From Pseudomonadota bacterium (GTDB lineage Bacteria; Pseudomonadota; Gammaproteobacteria; Steroidobacterales; Steroidobacteraceae): a DNA stretch of 64,000 nt. Positions 29,298 through 40,018 of the stretch are shown here, piece by piece (position 1 is the stretch's first letter; each line of letters starts with the position of its first letter). Under the pieces are notes generated by a model. The model searched no databases, was not told where the DNA came from, and worked only from the letters and a program-made list of their open reading frames with translations. Where the stretch lies: NCBI GenBank assembly GCA_021843755.1, contig JAKBWB010000061.1:62001-126000 (forward strand), written 5' to 3'. A program made the translations under genes and the position numbers.

Positions 29298-31466
29298 ATG
29301 GCTGAAGAATTCGTCAACATCGAGATCAACGGCAAACCCGTCAAGGCCCGCAAGGGCGAGATGATCATCCGCGTCACCGACGCCAACGGCGATTACGTGC
29401 CGCGTTTCTGCTATCACGACAAGCTGGCCGTGGCGGCCAACTGCCGCATGTGCCTGGTGGAGGTGGAGAAGGCGCCGAAGCCGCTGCCGGCCTGCGCCAC
29501 CCCGGTGGCCGAGGGCATGAAGGTCTTCACCCGCTCGCCGAAGGCGATCGCCGCGCAGCGCGCGGTGATGGAGTTCCTGCTCATCAACCATCCGCTCGAC
29601 TGTCCGATCTGCGATCAGGGCGGGGAGTGCGAGCTGCAGGACCTGTCGCTGGGTTTCGGGCGGGATTTCTCCCGCTTCACCGAGCGCAAGCGCTCGGTGC
29701 CGGATGAGAACCTCGGGCCGCTGATCGCCACGGACATGACGCGCTGCATCCACTGTACGCGTTGCATCCGTTTCACCGAGGAGATCGCCGGTGTGCAGGA
29801 GCTCGGCATGATCGGTCGGGGCGAGCAGATGAAGGTTCGCACCTACCTCGAGCACACCGTCGATCACGAGCTGTCCGGGAACGTCATTGACCTGTGCCCG
29901 GTCGGGGCGCTGGTCTCGAAGCCCTACCGCTTCAGCGCCCGGGCGTGGGAGATGACCGCCGTGCCGCTGGTCTCGCCGCACGATGGCGTTGGCAGCAACC
30001 TCTACGGCCACGTGCTGCGCGGCAAGCTGATGCGCGTGGTGCCGCGGCAGAACGAGGCGATCAACGAGATATGGATCGCCGACCGGGACCGCTTCAGCTA
30101 CGAGGGCGTCTACAGTCCCGAGCGGCTGCGCCGCCCCATGATCCGCCAGGGCGAGCAGTGGGTGGAGACCGACTGGGAGAGCGCGCTGGCGAAGGCCGCG
30201 GCGGGTCTGCGCGCGCACTCGGACTCCTTTGGCGTGCTCGCCAGCGCCTCGAGCACGCTCGAGGAGCTGTATCTGGCGGGACGCATCGCCCGCGGGCTCG
30301 GCGCCGGCAACATCGACTGCCGGCAGCGGCAGCGCGACTTTCGCGATCAGCAGGCCGATCCGCTCTTTCCGGGCCTGGGGATGCGGATCGCGGACATCGA
30401 CGCCCTGGAGGGATTGCTGGTGGTCGGCGCGAATCTGCGGCGCGAAGTGCCGATCCTGGCGCACCGCGTGCGCAAGGCCGCGCGGCGCGGGGCCACGGTC
30501 GGGCTGCTGAATCCGGCCGCATTCCGCTATCACTTCCCGATCGCCGCGGCGCTGCAATCCGCGCCCGCCAGGCTGGTCGGCGATCTTGCCGCGGTGCTGG
30601 CCGCCGCCCTGGAGGCCACCGGCCAGCGCGCCGCGGAGCACGTGGCGCCGGCGCTCGCTGGCGTGCAGGTCGCAGATACACATCGAGCGCTCGCGGCCGC
30701 GCTGGGGCACGGCGAGCGGCGCGCGCTGTGGCTGGGCGCGCTGGCGCTGCGCCATCCGCGCTTCGCGGATCTGCGTGCGCTCGCGGCGGCGCTCGCGGAA
30801 ATCACCGGCGCCTCGCTCGGGATTCTTGCCGAAGGGGCCAATGGCGCCGGGGCTTATCTGGCCGGCGCGGTGCCGCATCGCGAGGCTGGAGGGATCGGTG
30901 CGGCCCAGCCGGGTCTCACCGCCGCACAGATGCTTGCGCAACCTCTCGGGGCGTACGTGCTGCTGGGCAGCGAGCCGTGGCTCGACGCGCCTGACAGCGG
31001 TGCCGAGCGCACGCTCGCGCGCGCGCAGTGCGTGGTGGCCATTACGCCATTTGTTTCCGACACGCTGCGCTCCGTGGCGCACGTGCTGTTGCCGGCCGGT
31101 ACGTTCGCCGAGACTTCCGGGAGCTATGTGAACCTCGAAGGCCTCTGGCAGAGCCAGAGCGGCGCGGCGAATCCCGTGGGGGAGGCGCGGCCGGCCTGGA
31201 AGATCCTGCGCGTGCTCGGCAATCTGCTCGACCTTGCGGGTTTCGAGTACCTCTCGAGCGAGCAGGTGCGCGAGGAGCTCGCCGGCTTGTGCGGCGCGGA
31301 CACGGCGTATACGGCGCCTCGGTACGCGGGACGCCATAGAGTGCTCGCCGACACCGCGGCGGCCCAGGTCGTGGACGTGCCGATGTATCGGATCGATGCG
31401 CTCGTGCGCCGTGCCGCCTCGCTGCAGAACACGCGCGAGGGGCGTACACCTGCGGTGACTTACTGA
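29298..31466 (+). CDS. nuoG: NADH-quinone oxidoreductase subunit G
   Basis: The largest peripheral subunit, carrying several iron-sulfur clusters. The 722-residue protein begins with a ferredoxin-like [2Fe-2S] domain ([20 protein letters not shown]), then the N4/N5 sites [18 protein letters not shown] and [20 protein letters not shown], then a molybdopterin-oxidoreductase-like domain without evident cofactor ligands. The C-terminal half is Ala-rich and more variable, as usual for the family. Confidence 0.95.
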   Translation: MAEEFVNIEINGKPVKARKGEMIIRVTDANGDYVPRFCYHDKLAVAANCRMCLVEVEKAPKPLPACATPVAEGMKVFTRSPKAIAAQRAVMEFLLINHPLDCPICDQGGECELQDLSLGFGRDFSRFTERKRSVPDENLGPLIATDMTRCIHCTRCIRFTEEIAGVQELGMIGRGEQMKVRTYLEHTVDHELSGNVIDLCPVGALVSKPYRFSARAWEMTAVPLVSPHDGVGSNLYGHVLRGKLMRVVPRQNEAINEIWIADRDRFSYEGVYSPERLRRPMIRQGEQWVETDWESALAKAAAGLRAHSDSFGVLASASSTLEELYLAGRIARGLGAGNIDCRQRQRDFRDQQADPLFPGLGMRIADIDALEGLLVVGANLRREVPILAHRVRKAARRGATVGLLNPAAFRYHFPIAAALQSAPARLVGDLAAVLAAALEATGQRAAEHVAPALAGVQVADTHRALAAALGHGERRALWLGALALRHPRFADLRALAAALAEITGASLGILAEGANGAGAYLAGAVPHREAGGIGAAQPGLTAAQMLAQPLGAYVLLGSEPWLDAPDSGAERTLARAQCVVAITPFVSDTLRSVAHVLLPAGTFAETSGSYVNLEGLWQSQSGAANPVGEARPAWKILRVLGNLLDLAGFEYLSSEQVREELAGLCGADTAYTAPRYAGRHRVLADTAAAQVVDVPMYRIDALVRRAASLQNTREGRTPAVTY

Positions 31467-31468
31467 CG

Positions 31469-32548
31469 ATGCACACGCAAATCAATCATCTGCTGGCACT
31501 GTGGGGCCAGCTGCCGGAGCTGCTGCGCACATTGATTTGGATCCTGATCATCACGATCGGGGTCATTCTGTGCGTGGCCTTCCTCACGCTCTGGGAGCGC
31601 AAGGTCATCGGCTGGATGCAACTGCGGCGCGGCCCGAATCGGGTGCGCATCCTCGGGATGATGCCCGGCCTCGGCCAGCCGTTCGCCGACGTGTTCAAGC
31701 TGCTGAGCAAGGAAGTGATCGTGCCGAGCGGCTCGAACAAGTTCCTGTTCGGCCTCGCGCCGGCGCTGGCGCTGATCCCGGCGCTGGCCGCGTGGGCGGT
31801 GATCCCGCTGTCTCCGGCCCTGGTGGTATCCAAGGCTAACGCGGGGCTGCTGTATCTGCTGGCGCTGTCCTCGATGGGCGTCTACGGCATCATCCTGGCC
31901 GGCTGGGCGGCCAACTCCAAGTACGCATTCCTCGGCGCAATGCGATCGGCGGCACAGATGGTCGCCTACGAGATAGCGATGGGCTTCGCGCTGGTCGGCG
32001 TGTTGATGGCCTCCGGCAGCATGAATCTCGGAGCGATCGTGCGCCACCAGGAGGGCGGGCTGTTCGCCTGGAACTGGCTGTGGCTGTTCCCGATGCTGGT
32101 GGTGTATTTCATCTCGGGCGTCGCCGAGACGAACCGGGCTCCGTTCGACGTCGCGGAGGGCGAATCGGAAATCGTGGCCGGGTTCCACGTCGAGTATTCG
32201 GGCATCGCGTTCGCGCTGTTCTTCCTCGCCGAGTACGCCAACATGATCCTGATCTCGGCGCTCACGGCGGTGCTGTTCTTCGGCGGTTGGCTCTCGCCGG
32301 TCGCCGGCTATCCGCTCATCGGCCACACCTTTCTCGGTGACCCGAGCTTCTTCTGGCTGGGGTTGAAGATATTCGTATTCCTGTTCCTGTTCCTGTGGTT
32401 CCGCGCCACGTTCCCGCGCTATCGCTACGACCAGATCATGCGGCTCGGTTGGAAGGCGCTGATCCCGGTGACGCTGGTCTGGATCGGCGTGGAGATGGTG
32501 ATGGCGGTGGTCCACATCGGGCCCTGGGCGCGGCCCTGGTTCCATTGA
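31469..32548 (+). CDS. nuoH: NADH-quinone oxidoreductase subunit H
   Basis: A membrane subunit linking the quinone cavity to the proton pumps. The 359-residue protein has about eight transmembrane helices. Conserved loops are [59 protein letters not shown] and [20 protein letters not shown]. It sits directly between nuoG and nuoI, with 2 bp and 11 bp gaps. Confidence 0.96.
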   Translation: MHTQINHLLALWGQLPELLRTLIWILIITIGVILCVAFLTLWERKVIGWMQLRRGPNRVRILGMMPGLGQPFADVFKLLSKEVIVPSGSNKFLFGLAPALALIPALAAWAVIPLSPALVVSKANAGLLYLLALSSMGVYGIILAGWAANSKYAFLGAMRSAAQMVAYEIAMGFALVGVLMASGSMNLGAIVRHQEGGLFAWNWLWLFPMLVVYFISGVAETNRAPFDVAEGESEIVAGFHVEYSGIAFALFFLAEYANMILISALTAVLFFGGWLSPVAGYPLIGHTFLGDPSFFWLGLKIFVFLFLFLWFRATFPRYRYDQIMRLGWKALIPVTLVWIGVEMVMAVVHIGPWARPWFH

Positions 32549-32559
32549 AGGAGATGGCA

Positions 32560-33039
32560 ATGGCCAATCCACTGAAGACTTTTCTGTTGCCGGACCTCCT
32601 GAAGGGGATGACGGTGACCGCGCGCACGTTCGTCTCGCGCAAGTACACGCTGAACTACCCGGAAGAGAAAACCCCCCAATCACCGCGTTTCCGCGGCCTG
32701 CATGCGTTGCGCCGCTACGCGAACGGTGAAGAGCGGTGCATCGCTTGCAAGCTGTGCGAGACGGTCTGTCCGGCAACGTGCATCACGATCGATTCGGATG
32801 TCGCCGAGGACGGCACCCGCCGCACGACCCGTTACGACATCGACCTGTTCAAGTGCATCTACTGCGGGTTCTGCGAAGAGGCCTGTCCGGTCGATGCCAT
32901 CGTGCTGACACGCATTCACGAATATCACATGGAAAGCCGCGGCGAGAACATCATGTGCAAGGACAAGCTGTTGGCGGTCGGTGATCGCTACGAGACCCTG
33001 ATCGCGGCCGACAAGGCGGCCGACGCCCCCTACCGGTGA
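32560..33039 (+). CDS. nuoI: NADH-quinone oxidoreductase subunit I
   Basis: A ferredoxin-like subunit with two [4Fe-4S] clusters (N6a, N6b). The 159-residue protein shows [16 protein letters not shown] and [19 protein letters not shown] at 32560 is preferred because AAGGAG at 32548-32553 is spaced six bases from it; an in-frame ATG at 32554 overlaps that ribosome-binding site. The nuoH stop lies within it. Confidence 0.96.
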   Translation: MANPLKTFLLPDLLKGMTVTARTFVSRKYTLNYPEEKTPQSPRFRGLHALRRYANGEERCIACKLCETVCPATCITIDSDVAEDGTRRTTRYDIDLFKCIYCGFCEEACPVDAIVLTRIHEYHMESRGENIMCKDKLLAVGDRYETLIAADKAADAPYR

Positions 33040-33049
33040 GGATGGGATC

Positions 33050-33655
33050 GTGCTCGCACTCATACTGTTCTATGTATTCGCCACCTTCCTGGTGGCGGGC
33101 GCCCTCGGGGTGATTACCGCCCGCAACCCGGTTTACTCGGCGTTGTTTCTGGTCTTCTCCTTCATCAATTCCGCGGCCATCTGGCTGCTGATGGAGGCGG
33201 AGTTCCTGGCCATCGTGCTGGTGCTGGTCTACGTCGGGGCGGTCATGGTGCTGTTCCTGTTCGTGGTGATGATGCTCGACATCAATCTCGCCGAGCTCAG
33301 ACGCGGGTTTACCCGCTTCGCGTGGCTCGGCTGGCTGACGGCCCTGGCGGTGATTGCCGAGGTCATCGGCGTGGTGTGGCGGCACGGCCTCGGCTCGCTC
33401 GACGTCAGCGGCGGCTTCGCCGGCGAGCCCGCCCACTACAGCAACACGCTCGCGCTCGGCAAGGTGCTGTATACCCGTTATGTCTATCCTTTCGAGCTCG
33501 CCGCGGTGCTGCTGGTCGTGGCCCTCGTGGCTGCGATCGCGCTCACGCTGCGCCACCGTCCCGGTCTGAAATCCCAGGACGTGTCCCGGCAGGTTGCGGT
33601 GCGCGCCGGGGATCGGCTGCGCATCGTCAAGGGGCCCGCGGAGAAGCGCTCATGA
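33050..33655 (+). CDS. nuoJ: NADH-quinone oxidoreductase subunit J
   Basis: A 201-residue membrane subunit with five predicted transmembrane helices. Typical segments are [40 protein letters not shown] and [19 protein letters not shown] at 33050 is the likely start ([13 protein letters not shown]). The stop overlaps the nuoK start by 4 nt. Confidence 0.94.
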   Translation: MLALILFYVFATFLVAGALGVITARNPVYSALFLVFSFINSAAIWLLMEAEFLAIVLVLVYVGAVMVLFLFVVMMLDINLAELRRGFTRFAWLGWLTALAVIAEVIGVVWRHGLGSLDVSGGFAGEPAHYSNTLALGKVLYTRYVYPFELAAVLLVVALVAAIALTLRHRPGLKSQDVSRQVAVRAGDRLRIVKGPAEKRS

Positions 33656-33957
33656 TCACCCTCGGCGACATACTGACGCTTTCGGCGATCCTGTTCGCGC
33701 TGGCGGTGGCGGGAATCTTCCTCAACCGCAAGAACGTGATCCTGCTGCTGATGTGCGTCGAGCTGCTGCTGTTGGCGGCGAATTTCAATTTCATCGCCTT
33801 CTCGCGCATGCGCGGGGATCTGACCGGCCAGGTGTTCGTGTTCTTCGTGCTCACCGTGGCGGCGGCGGAATCGGCCATCGGTCTGGCCATCCTGGTGGTG
33901 CTGTTCCGCGAGCGGCGCAGCATCAACGTCGAAGATCTGAATACTCTCAAGGGCTGA
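33652..33957 (+). CDS. nuoK: NADH-quinone oxidoreductase subunit K
   Basis: A 101-residue antiporter-like membrane subunit with three transmembrane helices. The conserved membrane glutamates are in [17 protein letters not shown] and [18 protein letters not shown]. It overlaps nuoJ by 4 nt and precedes nuoL by 6 bp, with length exactly as expected. Confidence 0.96.
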   Translation: MITLGDILTLSAILFALAVAGIFLNRKNVILLLMCVELLLLAANFNFIAFSRMRGDLTGQVFVFFVLTVAAAESAIGLAILVVLFRERRSINVEDLNTLKG

Positions 33958-33963
33958 GGCCGC

Positions 33964-35946
33964 ATGAATCCGCAGCTGCTGATCGCCATTCCTCTCGCGC
34001 CGCTCGTTGCGGCGGTGATCGCCGGGCTCGTCGGCCGCTACATCGGCCGCGTCGGCGCGCACACCATCACCATAGCCGGCGTGGCCCTTGCCTGCGTCCT
34101 GTCGCTGTACATGCAGTGGCTGATCTACTGGGGGCACGCGCCGAGCTTCGACGGGCCGGTGTACACCTGGCTGGTCAGCGGCGGCGTGCACATGCAGGTG
34201 GGCTTCCTGGTCGACCGGCTCACCACGCTGATGATGTCGGTGGTCACCTTCGTGTCGTTGTGCGTGCACGTGTACACCATCGGCTACATGCGCGACGATC
34301 CCGGCTACACTCGCTTCTTCAGCTACATCTCGCTGTTCACCTTCGGGATGCTGATGCTGGTGATGTCGAACAACTTCATGCAGTTGTTCTTCGGCTGGGA
34401 GGCGGTCGGCGTGATGTCCTATCTGCTGATCGGGTTCTGGTACACCCGCCCGAGCGCGATTTTCGCCAATCTCAAGGCGTTCATCGTCAACCGGGTGGGC
34501 GACTTAGGGTTCATCGTCGGCATCGCGGCGCTGTTCTCGTACACGCACTCGCTGTCGTACCAGGCGGCGTTCGCCGCCGCGCCGCACCTGGCGCACCAGA
34601 CCCTGCCGGTCTTCGGTGGCGTCAATGCGCTGACGCTGATCTGCATATGCCTGTTCATCGGCGCAATGGGCAAGTCCGCGCAGGTGCCGCTGCACGTGTG
34701 GCTGCCGGACTCGATGGAAGGTCCGACGCCGATTTCGGCGCTGATCCACGCGGCCACCATGGTGACCGCAGGCGTCTTCATGGTGGCGCGGATGTCGCCG
34801 TTGTTCGAGTACTCGAGCACCGCGCTGTCGTTCGTGCTCGTCATCGGGGCGACCAACGCGCTTTTCCTGGGTATCCTCGGGGTGATCAACAACGACATCA
34901 AGCGGGTCATCGCCTACTCGACGCTCTCGCAGCTCGGCTACATGGTCGCGGCGCTCGGGGCGTCGGCCTACGCCGCCGGAATCTTCCACCTGATGACGCA
35001 CGCGTGCTTCAAGGCGCTGCTGTTCCTCGCCGCCGGCTCGGTCATCATGGCGATGCACCACGAGCAGGACATGCGCAAGATGGGCGGGCTCGGCAAGTAC
35101 ATGCCGATCACCGCCGCCACCTGCTGGGTCGGCGCTCTGGCACTGGTGGGGTTCCCGTTCTTCTCCGGCTACTACTCGAAGGATGCCATCATCGAGGCGG
35201 TGGGTCTGTCGCACCGCTGGGGCTCGACCTACGCCTACTGGTGCCTGCTGCTCGGTGCATACGTCACCTCGCTGTACACCTTCCGGCTGCTGTTCATGAC
35301 CTTCCACGGCAAGGAGCGCTTCCGCCATGTGCACGCGGAGCATGAGGGTCACGGCGGACATGGCGTGCATGAGCCGCGCGAGAATTCGCTGGTGGTGACG
35401 CTGCCGCTGATCGCGCTGGCGATCCCGTCGGTCATCCTCGGTTACCTGACGGTCGGCAAGGTGCTCTACGGCAATTACTTCGGCAGCGCCATCATGGTCC
35501 TGCCTCGGCACAACGTGCTCGCGCGGATGGCGCGCGACTATCACGGGCCGTTCGAGCTGGGGTTGCGCGGATTTCTCAGCGTGCCGTTTGCGCTGGTCGT
35601 GGCGGGCCTGGTCACCGCCTGGCTGTTCGTGCTGAAGCGGCCGCAGTGGGCCGATGTCGCGGCGGTGAAGTTCGCGTGGCTGAAGAGAATCCTCGACCAG
35701 AAATACTACTTCGACTGGTTCAACGAGCAGGTGCTGGCGCGGCTCGCCCGGGGCGTCGGTTTGGGGCTGTGGAAGATCGGGGATCAGGGCCTGATCGACG
35801 GCGCTCTGGTGAACGGCACGGCCAGATCGGTCGGGGGAGTCGGCGGCATGGTGCGGCGGGTGCAGAGCGGCTACCTCTATTCGTACGCGTTCTGGATCGT
35901 GACCGGGCTGGCGGTGCTGCTCGGCTGGTTCCTGCTGCACGCGTAG
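33964..35946 (+). CDS. nuoL: NADH-quinone oxidoreductase subunit L
   Basis: The distal proton-pumping subunit, related to Mrp antiporters. The 660-residue protein has many transmembrane helices and a C-terminal lateral helix. The pump motifs include FFGWEAVGVMSYLLIGFWYT, KSAQVPLHVWLPDSMEGPTP, VSALIHAATMV-like LIHAATMVTAGVFMVARMSP, and DIKRVIAYSTLSQLGYM. A His/Glu-rich loop (HAEHEGHGGHGVHEPRE) lies near residue 460. Confidence 0.96.
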   Translation: MNPQLLIAIPLAPLVAAVIAGLVGRYIGRVGAHTITIAGVALACVLSLYMQWLIYWGHAPSFDGPVYTWLVSGGVHMQVGFLVDRLTTLMMSVVTFVSLCVHVYTIGYMRDDPGYTRFFSYISLFTFGMLMLVMSNNFMQLFFGWEAVGVMSYLLIGFWYTRPSAIFANLKAFIVNRVGDLGFIVGIAALFSYTHSLSYQAAFAAAPHLAHQTLPVFGGVNALTLICICLFIGAMGKSAQVPLHVWLPDSMEGPTPISALIHAATMVTAGVFMVARMSPLFEYSSTALSFVLVIGATNALFLGILGVINNDIKRVIAYSTLSQLGYMVAALGASAYAAGIFHLMTHACFKALLFLAAGSVIMAMHHEQDMRKMGGLGKYMPITAATCWVGALALVGFPFFSGYYSKDAIIEAVGLSHRWGSTYAYWCLLLGAYVTSLYTFRLLFMTFHGKERFRHVHAEHEGHGGHGVHEPRENSLVVTLPLIALAIPSVILGYLTVGKVLYGNYFGSAIMVLPRHNVLARMARDYHGPFELGLRGFLSVPFALVVAGLVTAWLFVLKRPQWADVAAVKFAWLKRILDQKYYFDWFNEQVLARLARGVGLGLWKIGDQGLIDGALVNGTARSVGGVGGMVRRVQSGYLYSYAFWIVTGLAVLLGWFLLHA

Positions 35947-35979
35947 GCGTACGCAGAGCATTTCGGAGAAAGCACAAGA

Positions 35980-37494
35980 ATGCACGACTACTTGCTGTCC
36001 CTGCTGATCTGGCTGCCCATTGCCGCCGGAGTCGTGGTACTGCTACTCGGGGAGCGCAATATCGTCGCCGGTCGGTGGATCTCGCTGCTTGCAACGCTTG
36101 CGACGCTGGCGCTGTGTGTGCCGCTGTGGCGGAACTTCAACACGCACACGGCGGCGTACCAGTTCATCGAGAAGGCGGCGTGGATTCCGCGCTTCCATGC
36201 CTACTACGCGCTCGGCGTGGACGGCATTTCCATGCCGCTCATCGTGCTCACCGCCTTGATGACCATTCCGGTGGTGATCGCCGCGTGGGACGTGATCAAA
36301 GCGCGCCCCGCCCAGTACTACGCGTCGTTTCTGATCATGGAAGGGCTGATGATCGGAGTGTTCGCGGCCACCGACGCGCTGCTGTTCTACTTCTTCTGGG
36401 AAGCAATGCTGATCCCGATGTTCCTGATCATCGGCATCTGGGGCGGTCCGCGCCGCGTGTACGCGACCATAAAGTTCTTCCTGTACACCTTCCTCGGCTC
36501 GGTGTTCATGCTGGCGGCGCTGATCTACATGTATGTGAAGTGCGGCAGCTATTCCATCGCCGCCTTCCAGGCGCTGCCGCTGACCCTCACCGAGCAGCGT
36601 TGGATCTTCGCCGCCTTCCTGATCGCGTTTGCGGTGAAGGTGCCGATGTGGCCGGTGCACACCTGGCTGCCGGATGCGCATGTCGAGGCGCCGACCGGCG
36701 GCTCGGTGATCCTGGCGGCCATCATGCTGAAGATGGGGGGCTACGGCTTCCTGCGTTTCGCGCTGCCGATCGTTCCGGATGCGTGCCGGCATCTGTACTT
36801 CCTGATCGTCGTGCTGTCGCTGATCGCGGTGATCTACATCGGCTTCGTCGCGCTGGTCCAGCAGGACATGAAGAAGCTCATCGCCTACTCCTCGATCGCG
36901 CACATGGGGTTCGTGACGCTCGGAGTTTTTCTCGTGTACGCCATCTTGCGCAACACGGGTACGACGCACGGGGCGGCCATGGGCATGGATGGGGCGATGG
37001 TGCAGATGGTTTCACACGGCCTGATCTCCGGCGCCCTGTTCCTGTGCGTGGGAGTGCTCTATGACCGCATGCATACCCGGCAGATCGCCGATTACGGCGG
37101 CGTCGTCAACACCATGCCGGTGTTCGCCGGATTCATGGTGCTGTTCGCGCTGGCCAATACCGGTCTGCCCGGCACGTCGGGCTTCGTCGGGGAGTTCCTG
37201 GTCATCCTCGCGAGCTTCAAGGCGAACTTCTGGTATTCGGCGCTTGCGGCCCTGACGCTCATTCTCGCTGCAGGCTATACGCTGTGGCTGGTCAAGCGGG
37301 TCGTCTTCGGTCCGGTGGGCAACGACCGGGTCGCCAAGCTCAAGGATCTCAACGGCCGGGAGTTTCTGATTCTGGGGGCGCTTGCCGCGGTGGTGTTGCT
37401 GGTGGGTGTCTGGCCCGCGCCGCTGCTGAAAGTGATGGGACCCTCGATCCAGCACCTGGTCCACCAGGCCGTTGCCACCAAGATTCCGGCGTAG
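35980..37494 (+). CDS. nuoM: NADH-quinone oxidoreductase subunit M
   Basis: A proton-pumping membrane subunit. The 504-residue protein has about 14 transmembrane helices and the signature segments YALGVDGISMPLIVLTALM, LLFYFFWEAMLIPMFLIIG, VKVPMWPVHTWLPDAHVEAP and DMKKLIAYSSIAHMGFVTLG. It lies 33 bp after nuoL, where AGCACAAG-like sequence and GGAGAAAG supply a ribosome-binding site. Confidence 0.96.
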   Translation: MHDYLLSLLIWLPIAAGVVVLLLGERNIVAGRWISLLATLATLALCVPLWRNFNTHTAAYQFIEKAAWIPRFHAYYALGVDGISMPLIVLTALMTIPVVIAAWDVIKARPAQYYASFLIMEGLMIGVFAATDALLFYFFWEAMLIPMFLIIGIWGGPRRVYATIKFFLYTFLGSVFMLAALIYMYVKCGSYSIAAFQALPLTLTEQRWIFAAFLIAFAVKVPMWPVHTWLPDAHVEAPTGGSVILAAIMLKMGGYGFLRFALPIVPDACRHLYFLIVVLSLIAVIYIGFVALVQQDMKKLIAYSSIAHMGFVTLGVFLVYAILRNTGTTHGAAMGMDGAMVQMVSHGLISGALFLCVGVLYDRMHTRQIADYGGVVNTMPVFAGFMVLFALANTGLPGTSGFVGEFLVILASFKANFWYSALAALTLILAAGYTLWLVKRVVFGPVGNDRVAKLKDLNGREFLILGALAAVVLLVGVWPAPLLKVMGPSIQHLVHQAVATKIPA

Positions 37495-37500
37495 CGCACG

Positions 37501-38946
37501 ATGTCCGAATCCATGATGACTCTGCATTCCCTGGGCCCCGCGGTTCCGGAGATCTATCTGGCCGCGGCGATCTGCCTGGTCCTGCTGTTCGAGGCATTCA
37601 TCGGCGTGAAGCGCCCGGGCGCCACCGGCACACTCGCGCTCCTGGTGCTGGCCGTCGGCGCCGGTCTCACGGTGGCGTTCGCGGACGTGACGCACCGCGT
37701 GGTGCTGTTCGACGGCTCGTACGTGGCCGATCCTCTGGCGTTCGTGCTGAAGCTCGCCGGGTTTCTGTCCGTCGCGGTGGCGCTGCTGTATTCGCGGACC
37801 TATCTGCGCAACCGCGAGATTCTCAAGGGCGAGTATTACGTGCTCGCCCTGACGGCGCTGCTCGGCATCTTCGTGCTCATCTCGGCCAACAGCCTGCTGA
37901 CGGTCTATCTGGGCGTGGAGCTGCTGGCGCTGTCGGTATATGCGATGGTGGCCTTCGATCGCGAGTCCGGATTGGCGGCCGAGGCAGCCATGAAGTACTT
38001 CGTGCTCGGGGCGATCGCCTCGGGCATCCTGCTGTACGGCATGTCGATCGTGTACGGGCTCACCGGGACGCTCAATCTGGGGCGCATCGCCGCGGCGGTG
38101 ACCGCGCCGGACAGCCTCGGGGTAGTGCTCGCCGTGACATTCATCGTCGTGGCGGTGGCCTTCAAGCTCGGCGCGGTCCCGTTTCACATGTGGCTGCCGG
38201 ACGTGTACGAAGGCGCCCCGACCAGCGTCACGCTGTTCATCGGCACGGCGCCGAAAATCGCTTACTTTGCGCTGGCGCTGCGGCTGCTCGCGCACGGCCT
38301 TGCGGGTGTGACCGTCGACTGGACGCGCATGCTGATGCCGATCGCGGTGCTGACCCTGGTGGTCGGTAACGTCGTGGCCCTCGTGCAGACCAACATCAAG
38401 CGCATGTTGGCGTACTCGACGATCTCGCACGTCGGTTTCATCATTCTCGGGTTCGTTGCCGGCACGGCGAGCGGCTATGCCGCCGCGCTGTATTACACGT
38501 TGGTGTACGTGCTGGTGTCGCTCGGCTCATTCGGAGTGGTGGTGCTCGCGAGCCGCAAGGGTTTCGAGGCCGATCAGCTGTCCGATTACAAGGGCCTGTA
38601 TCGGCGCGATCCATTGCTCGCGCTGGCGATGGCCATGCTGATGTTCTCCACCGCCGGCGTGCCGCCGTTCGTGGGATTCTGGGCGAAGCTGCGCATCATC
38701 CAGGCGCTGTGGGAATCGCACGACCTGTGGCTGGTGATCATCGCCGTGGTCATGTCGGTGGTCGGGGCGTTCTATTATCTGCGCGTGGTGAAGCTGATGT
38801 ACTTCGATGATGCGCCGCAGACGCTGCCGCCCACGGAGCGATCCTTCGGAGTGCGCTTCGCCCTCGGCGTCAACGCGGCGGCGGTGCTCGTGCTCGGCGT
38901 GTTGCCCGCGCCGCTGCTCGACCTGTGTGCGCACGTCATTCACTGA
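37501..38946 (+). CDS. nuoN: NADH-quinone oxidoreductase subunit N
   Basis: A proton-pumping membrane subunit, last of the operon. The 481-residue protein has about 14 transmembrane helices and contains VYLGVELLALSVYAMVAFDR, FKLGAVPFHMWLPDVYEGAP and NIKRMLAYSTISHVGFIILG. The operon ends here; the next gene is on the opposite strand. In many relatives rimP-nusA-infB follow nuoN, but not here. Confidence 0.96.
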   Translation: MSESMMTLHSLGPAVPEIYLAAAICLVLLFEAFIGVKRPGATGTLALLVLAVGAGLTVAFADVTHRVVLFDGSYVADPLAFVLKLAGFLSVAVALLYSRTYLRNREILKGEYYVLALTALLGIFVLISANSLLTVYLGVELLALSVYAMVAFDRESGLAAEAAMKYFVLGAIASGILLYGMSIVYGLTGTLNLGRIAAAVTAPDSLGVVLAVTFIVVAVAFKLGAVPFHMWLPDVYEGAPTSVTLFIGTAPKIAYFALALRLLAHGLAGVTVDWTRMLMPIAVLTLVVGNVVALVQTNIKRMLAYSTISHVGFIILGFVAGTASGYAAALYYTLVYVLVSLGSFGVVVLASRKGFEADQLSDYKGLYRRDPLLALAMAMLMFSTAGVPPFVGFWAKLRIIQALWESHDLWLVIIAVVMSVVGAFYYLRVVKLMYFDDAPQTLPPTERSFGVRFALGVNAAAVLVLGVLPAPLLDLCAHVIH

Positions 38947-38991
38947 TCGGGCGCGGCCACGCGATGCCGATGCGGGAGTGGCTCGAGCGGG

Positions 38992-39483
38992 CTACCGGGA
39001 CTCGGGCGGGGGGGGCTTGCGGCGCATGATCAGCCGCGCCGCGAGCAGGAGCACCACGATGTTGAGGATCCACCAGGCTCCGTAGCCGTGCCGCTCGAGC
39101 AGGGCGAATGCGCCGGGCCCGGTGCTGCGCTTCGGCAGCGTGATCGTCCCGGTCAGCAGCTCGCGAATGCCGTTGTGAGCAACCACGACCTGCAGGCTCT
39201 GCGGGCCGGCCGGCAGGCCGGCGAGGGAGAAAGCATAGCCCGTTCCCTCGGGCCGCAGGGGCAGGGCGTGCCCATTGATCTCGGCGGTGACCCTTCCGGC
39301 GCCGTCGATGGGCGCCTGATCGGCTCGGCGCACGACATACAGCACCGCGCGCTTGCCGTGAATCGCCGCATCGAGCCGCAGTTGCATGGAGCGGGCAACC
39401 GGAACCGTGGCGGCGTGCGCGAGGCCGCTCACGAGCATGACTGTCGCTGGTGCCATCGCGCGCAATATCCGGCCCATGCTCAT
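38992..39483 (-). CDS. Unknown exported protein with C-terminal membrane anchor
   Basis: A 163-residue protein that I do not recognise. It has a signal peptide (ILRAMAPATVMLVSGLAHAA), a likely beta-sandwich middle with GRVTAEINGHALPLRPEGTG and LAGLPAGPQSLQVVVAHNGI, one C-terminal transmembrane helix (WWILNIVVLLLAARLIM) and a short basic tail. Its start overlaps the stop of the MarR gene (ATGA), so the two are probably co-transcribed. The layout suggests a small periplasmic domain held at the inner membrane. Function unknown. Confidence 0.7.
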   Translation of the reverse strand: MSMGRILRAMAPATVMLVSGLAHAATVPVARSMQLRLDAAIHGKRAVLYVVRRADQAPIDGAGRVTAEINGHALPLRPEGTGYAFSLAGLPAGPQSLQVVVAHNGIRELLTGTITLPKRSTGPGAFALLERHGYGAWWILNIVVLLLAARLIMRRKPPPPESR

Positions 39484-39944
39484 CAATCCTCCAGCTCGAG
39501 GAAACGCTCGAGCGTCTCGATGCCGACCATGAAGCCCGCCAGCTGCTCCGGCCCGAGGCAGGACAGCAGCGCCGCTTCCCGCTCCAGGGCAAGCGGCACG
39601 AGCTCGCTGTACATTCGCCGCCCGGAGCGGCTGAGGTGGACTTGGCGCTGCCGCCGATCTTCGCTGCTCGAGGCCCGTTCGATGAGCGCTCGGGCCTCGA
39701 GCTCGCCGATTGCGCGGCTGACCCTGGTCTTGTGCATGCGGGTGCTGGCGGCGATGTATTGGGCGGTGCAGCCGTGCTTGGAGCCCACGGTGGCCATCAC
39801 CCGCCACTGCGGAATGTCCAGTCCGAATCGTTTCCGATAGATCACCGCCAGGTGCTGGCTGACACCGTCGGCCAGGCGATTGAGGCGGAAGGGCACGAAG
39901 GCGGCGAGCTCGAGCGTTTGCTCTGGTGTTGAACGGGCGGTCAC
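39483..39944 (-). CDS. MarR family transcriptional regulator
   Basis: A 153-residue winged-helix regulator. The MarR core is YRKRFGLDIPQWRVMATVGS, STRMHKTRVSRAIGELEARA and the wing ASSSEDRRQRQVHLSRSGRR. It is divergent from hmgA-fahA, so it probably controls homogentisate breakdown, perhaps with a pathway intermediate as ligand; this is inferred from position. GTG at 39944 gives a normal-sized protein; in-frame ATGs at 40004 and 40031 would overlap the putative operator and hmgA. Confidence 0.85.
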   Translation of the reverse strand: MTARSTPEQTLELAAFVPFRLNRLADGVSQHLAVIYRKRFGLDIPQWRVMATVGSKHGCTAQYIAASTRMHKTRVSRAIGELEARALIERASSSEDRRQRQVHLSRSGRRMYSELVPLALEREAALLSCLGPEQLAGFMVGIETLERFLELED

Positions 39945-39977
39945 CGGCGGATCTCCGAGACGGTTGCGGGCGCAACT

Positions 39978-39997
39978 AGTTGTGTCATCATACAAGT
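39978..39997. promoter_or_regulatory. Putative MarR operator between the regulator and hmgA
   Basis: AGTTGTGT-CATC-ATACAAGT is an imperfect 20-bp inverted repeat (6 of 8 positions pair) in the 74-bp gap between the divergent starts. Size, spacing and position suit a MarR dimer. Binding is inferred. Confidence 0.45.
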
Positions 39998-40018
39998 AAA
40001 GCATACCGGGAGTCCGCC

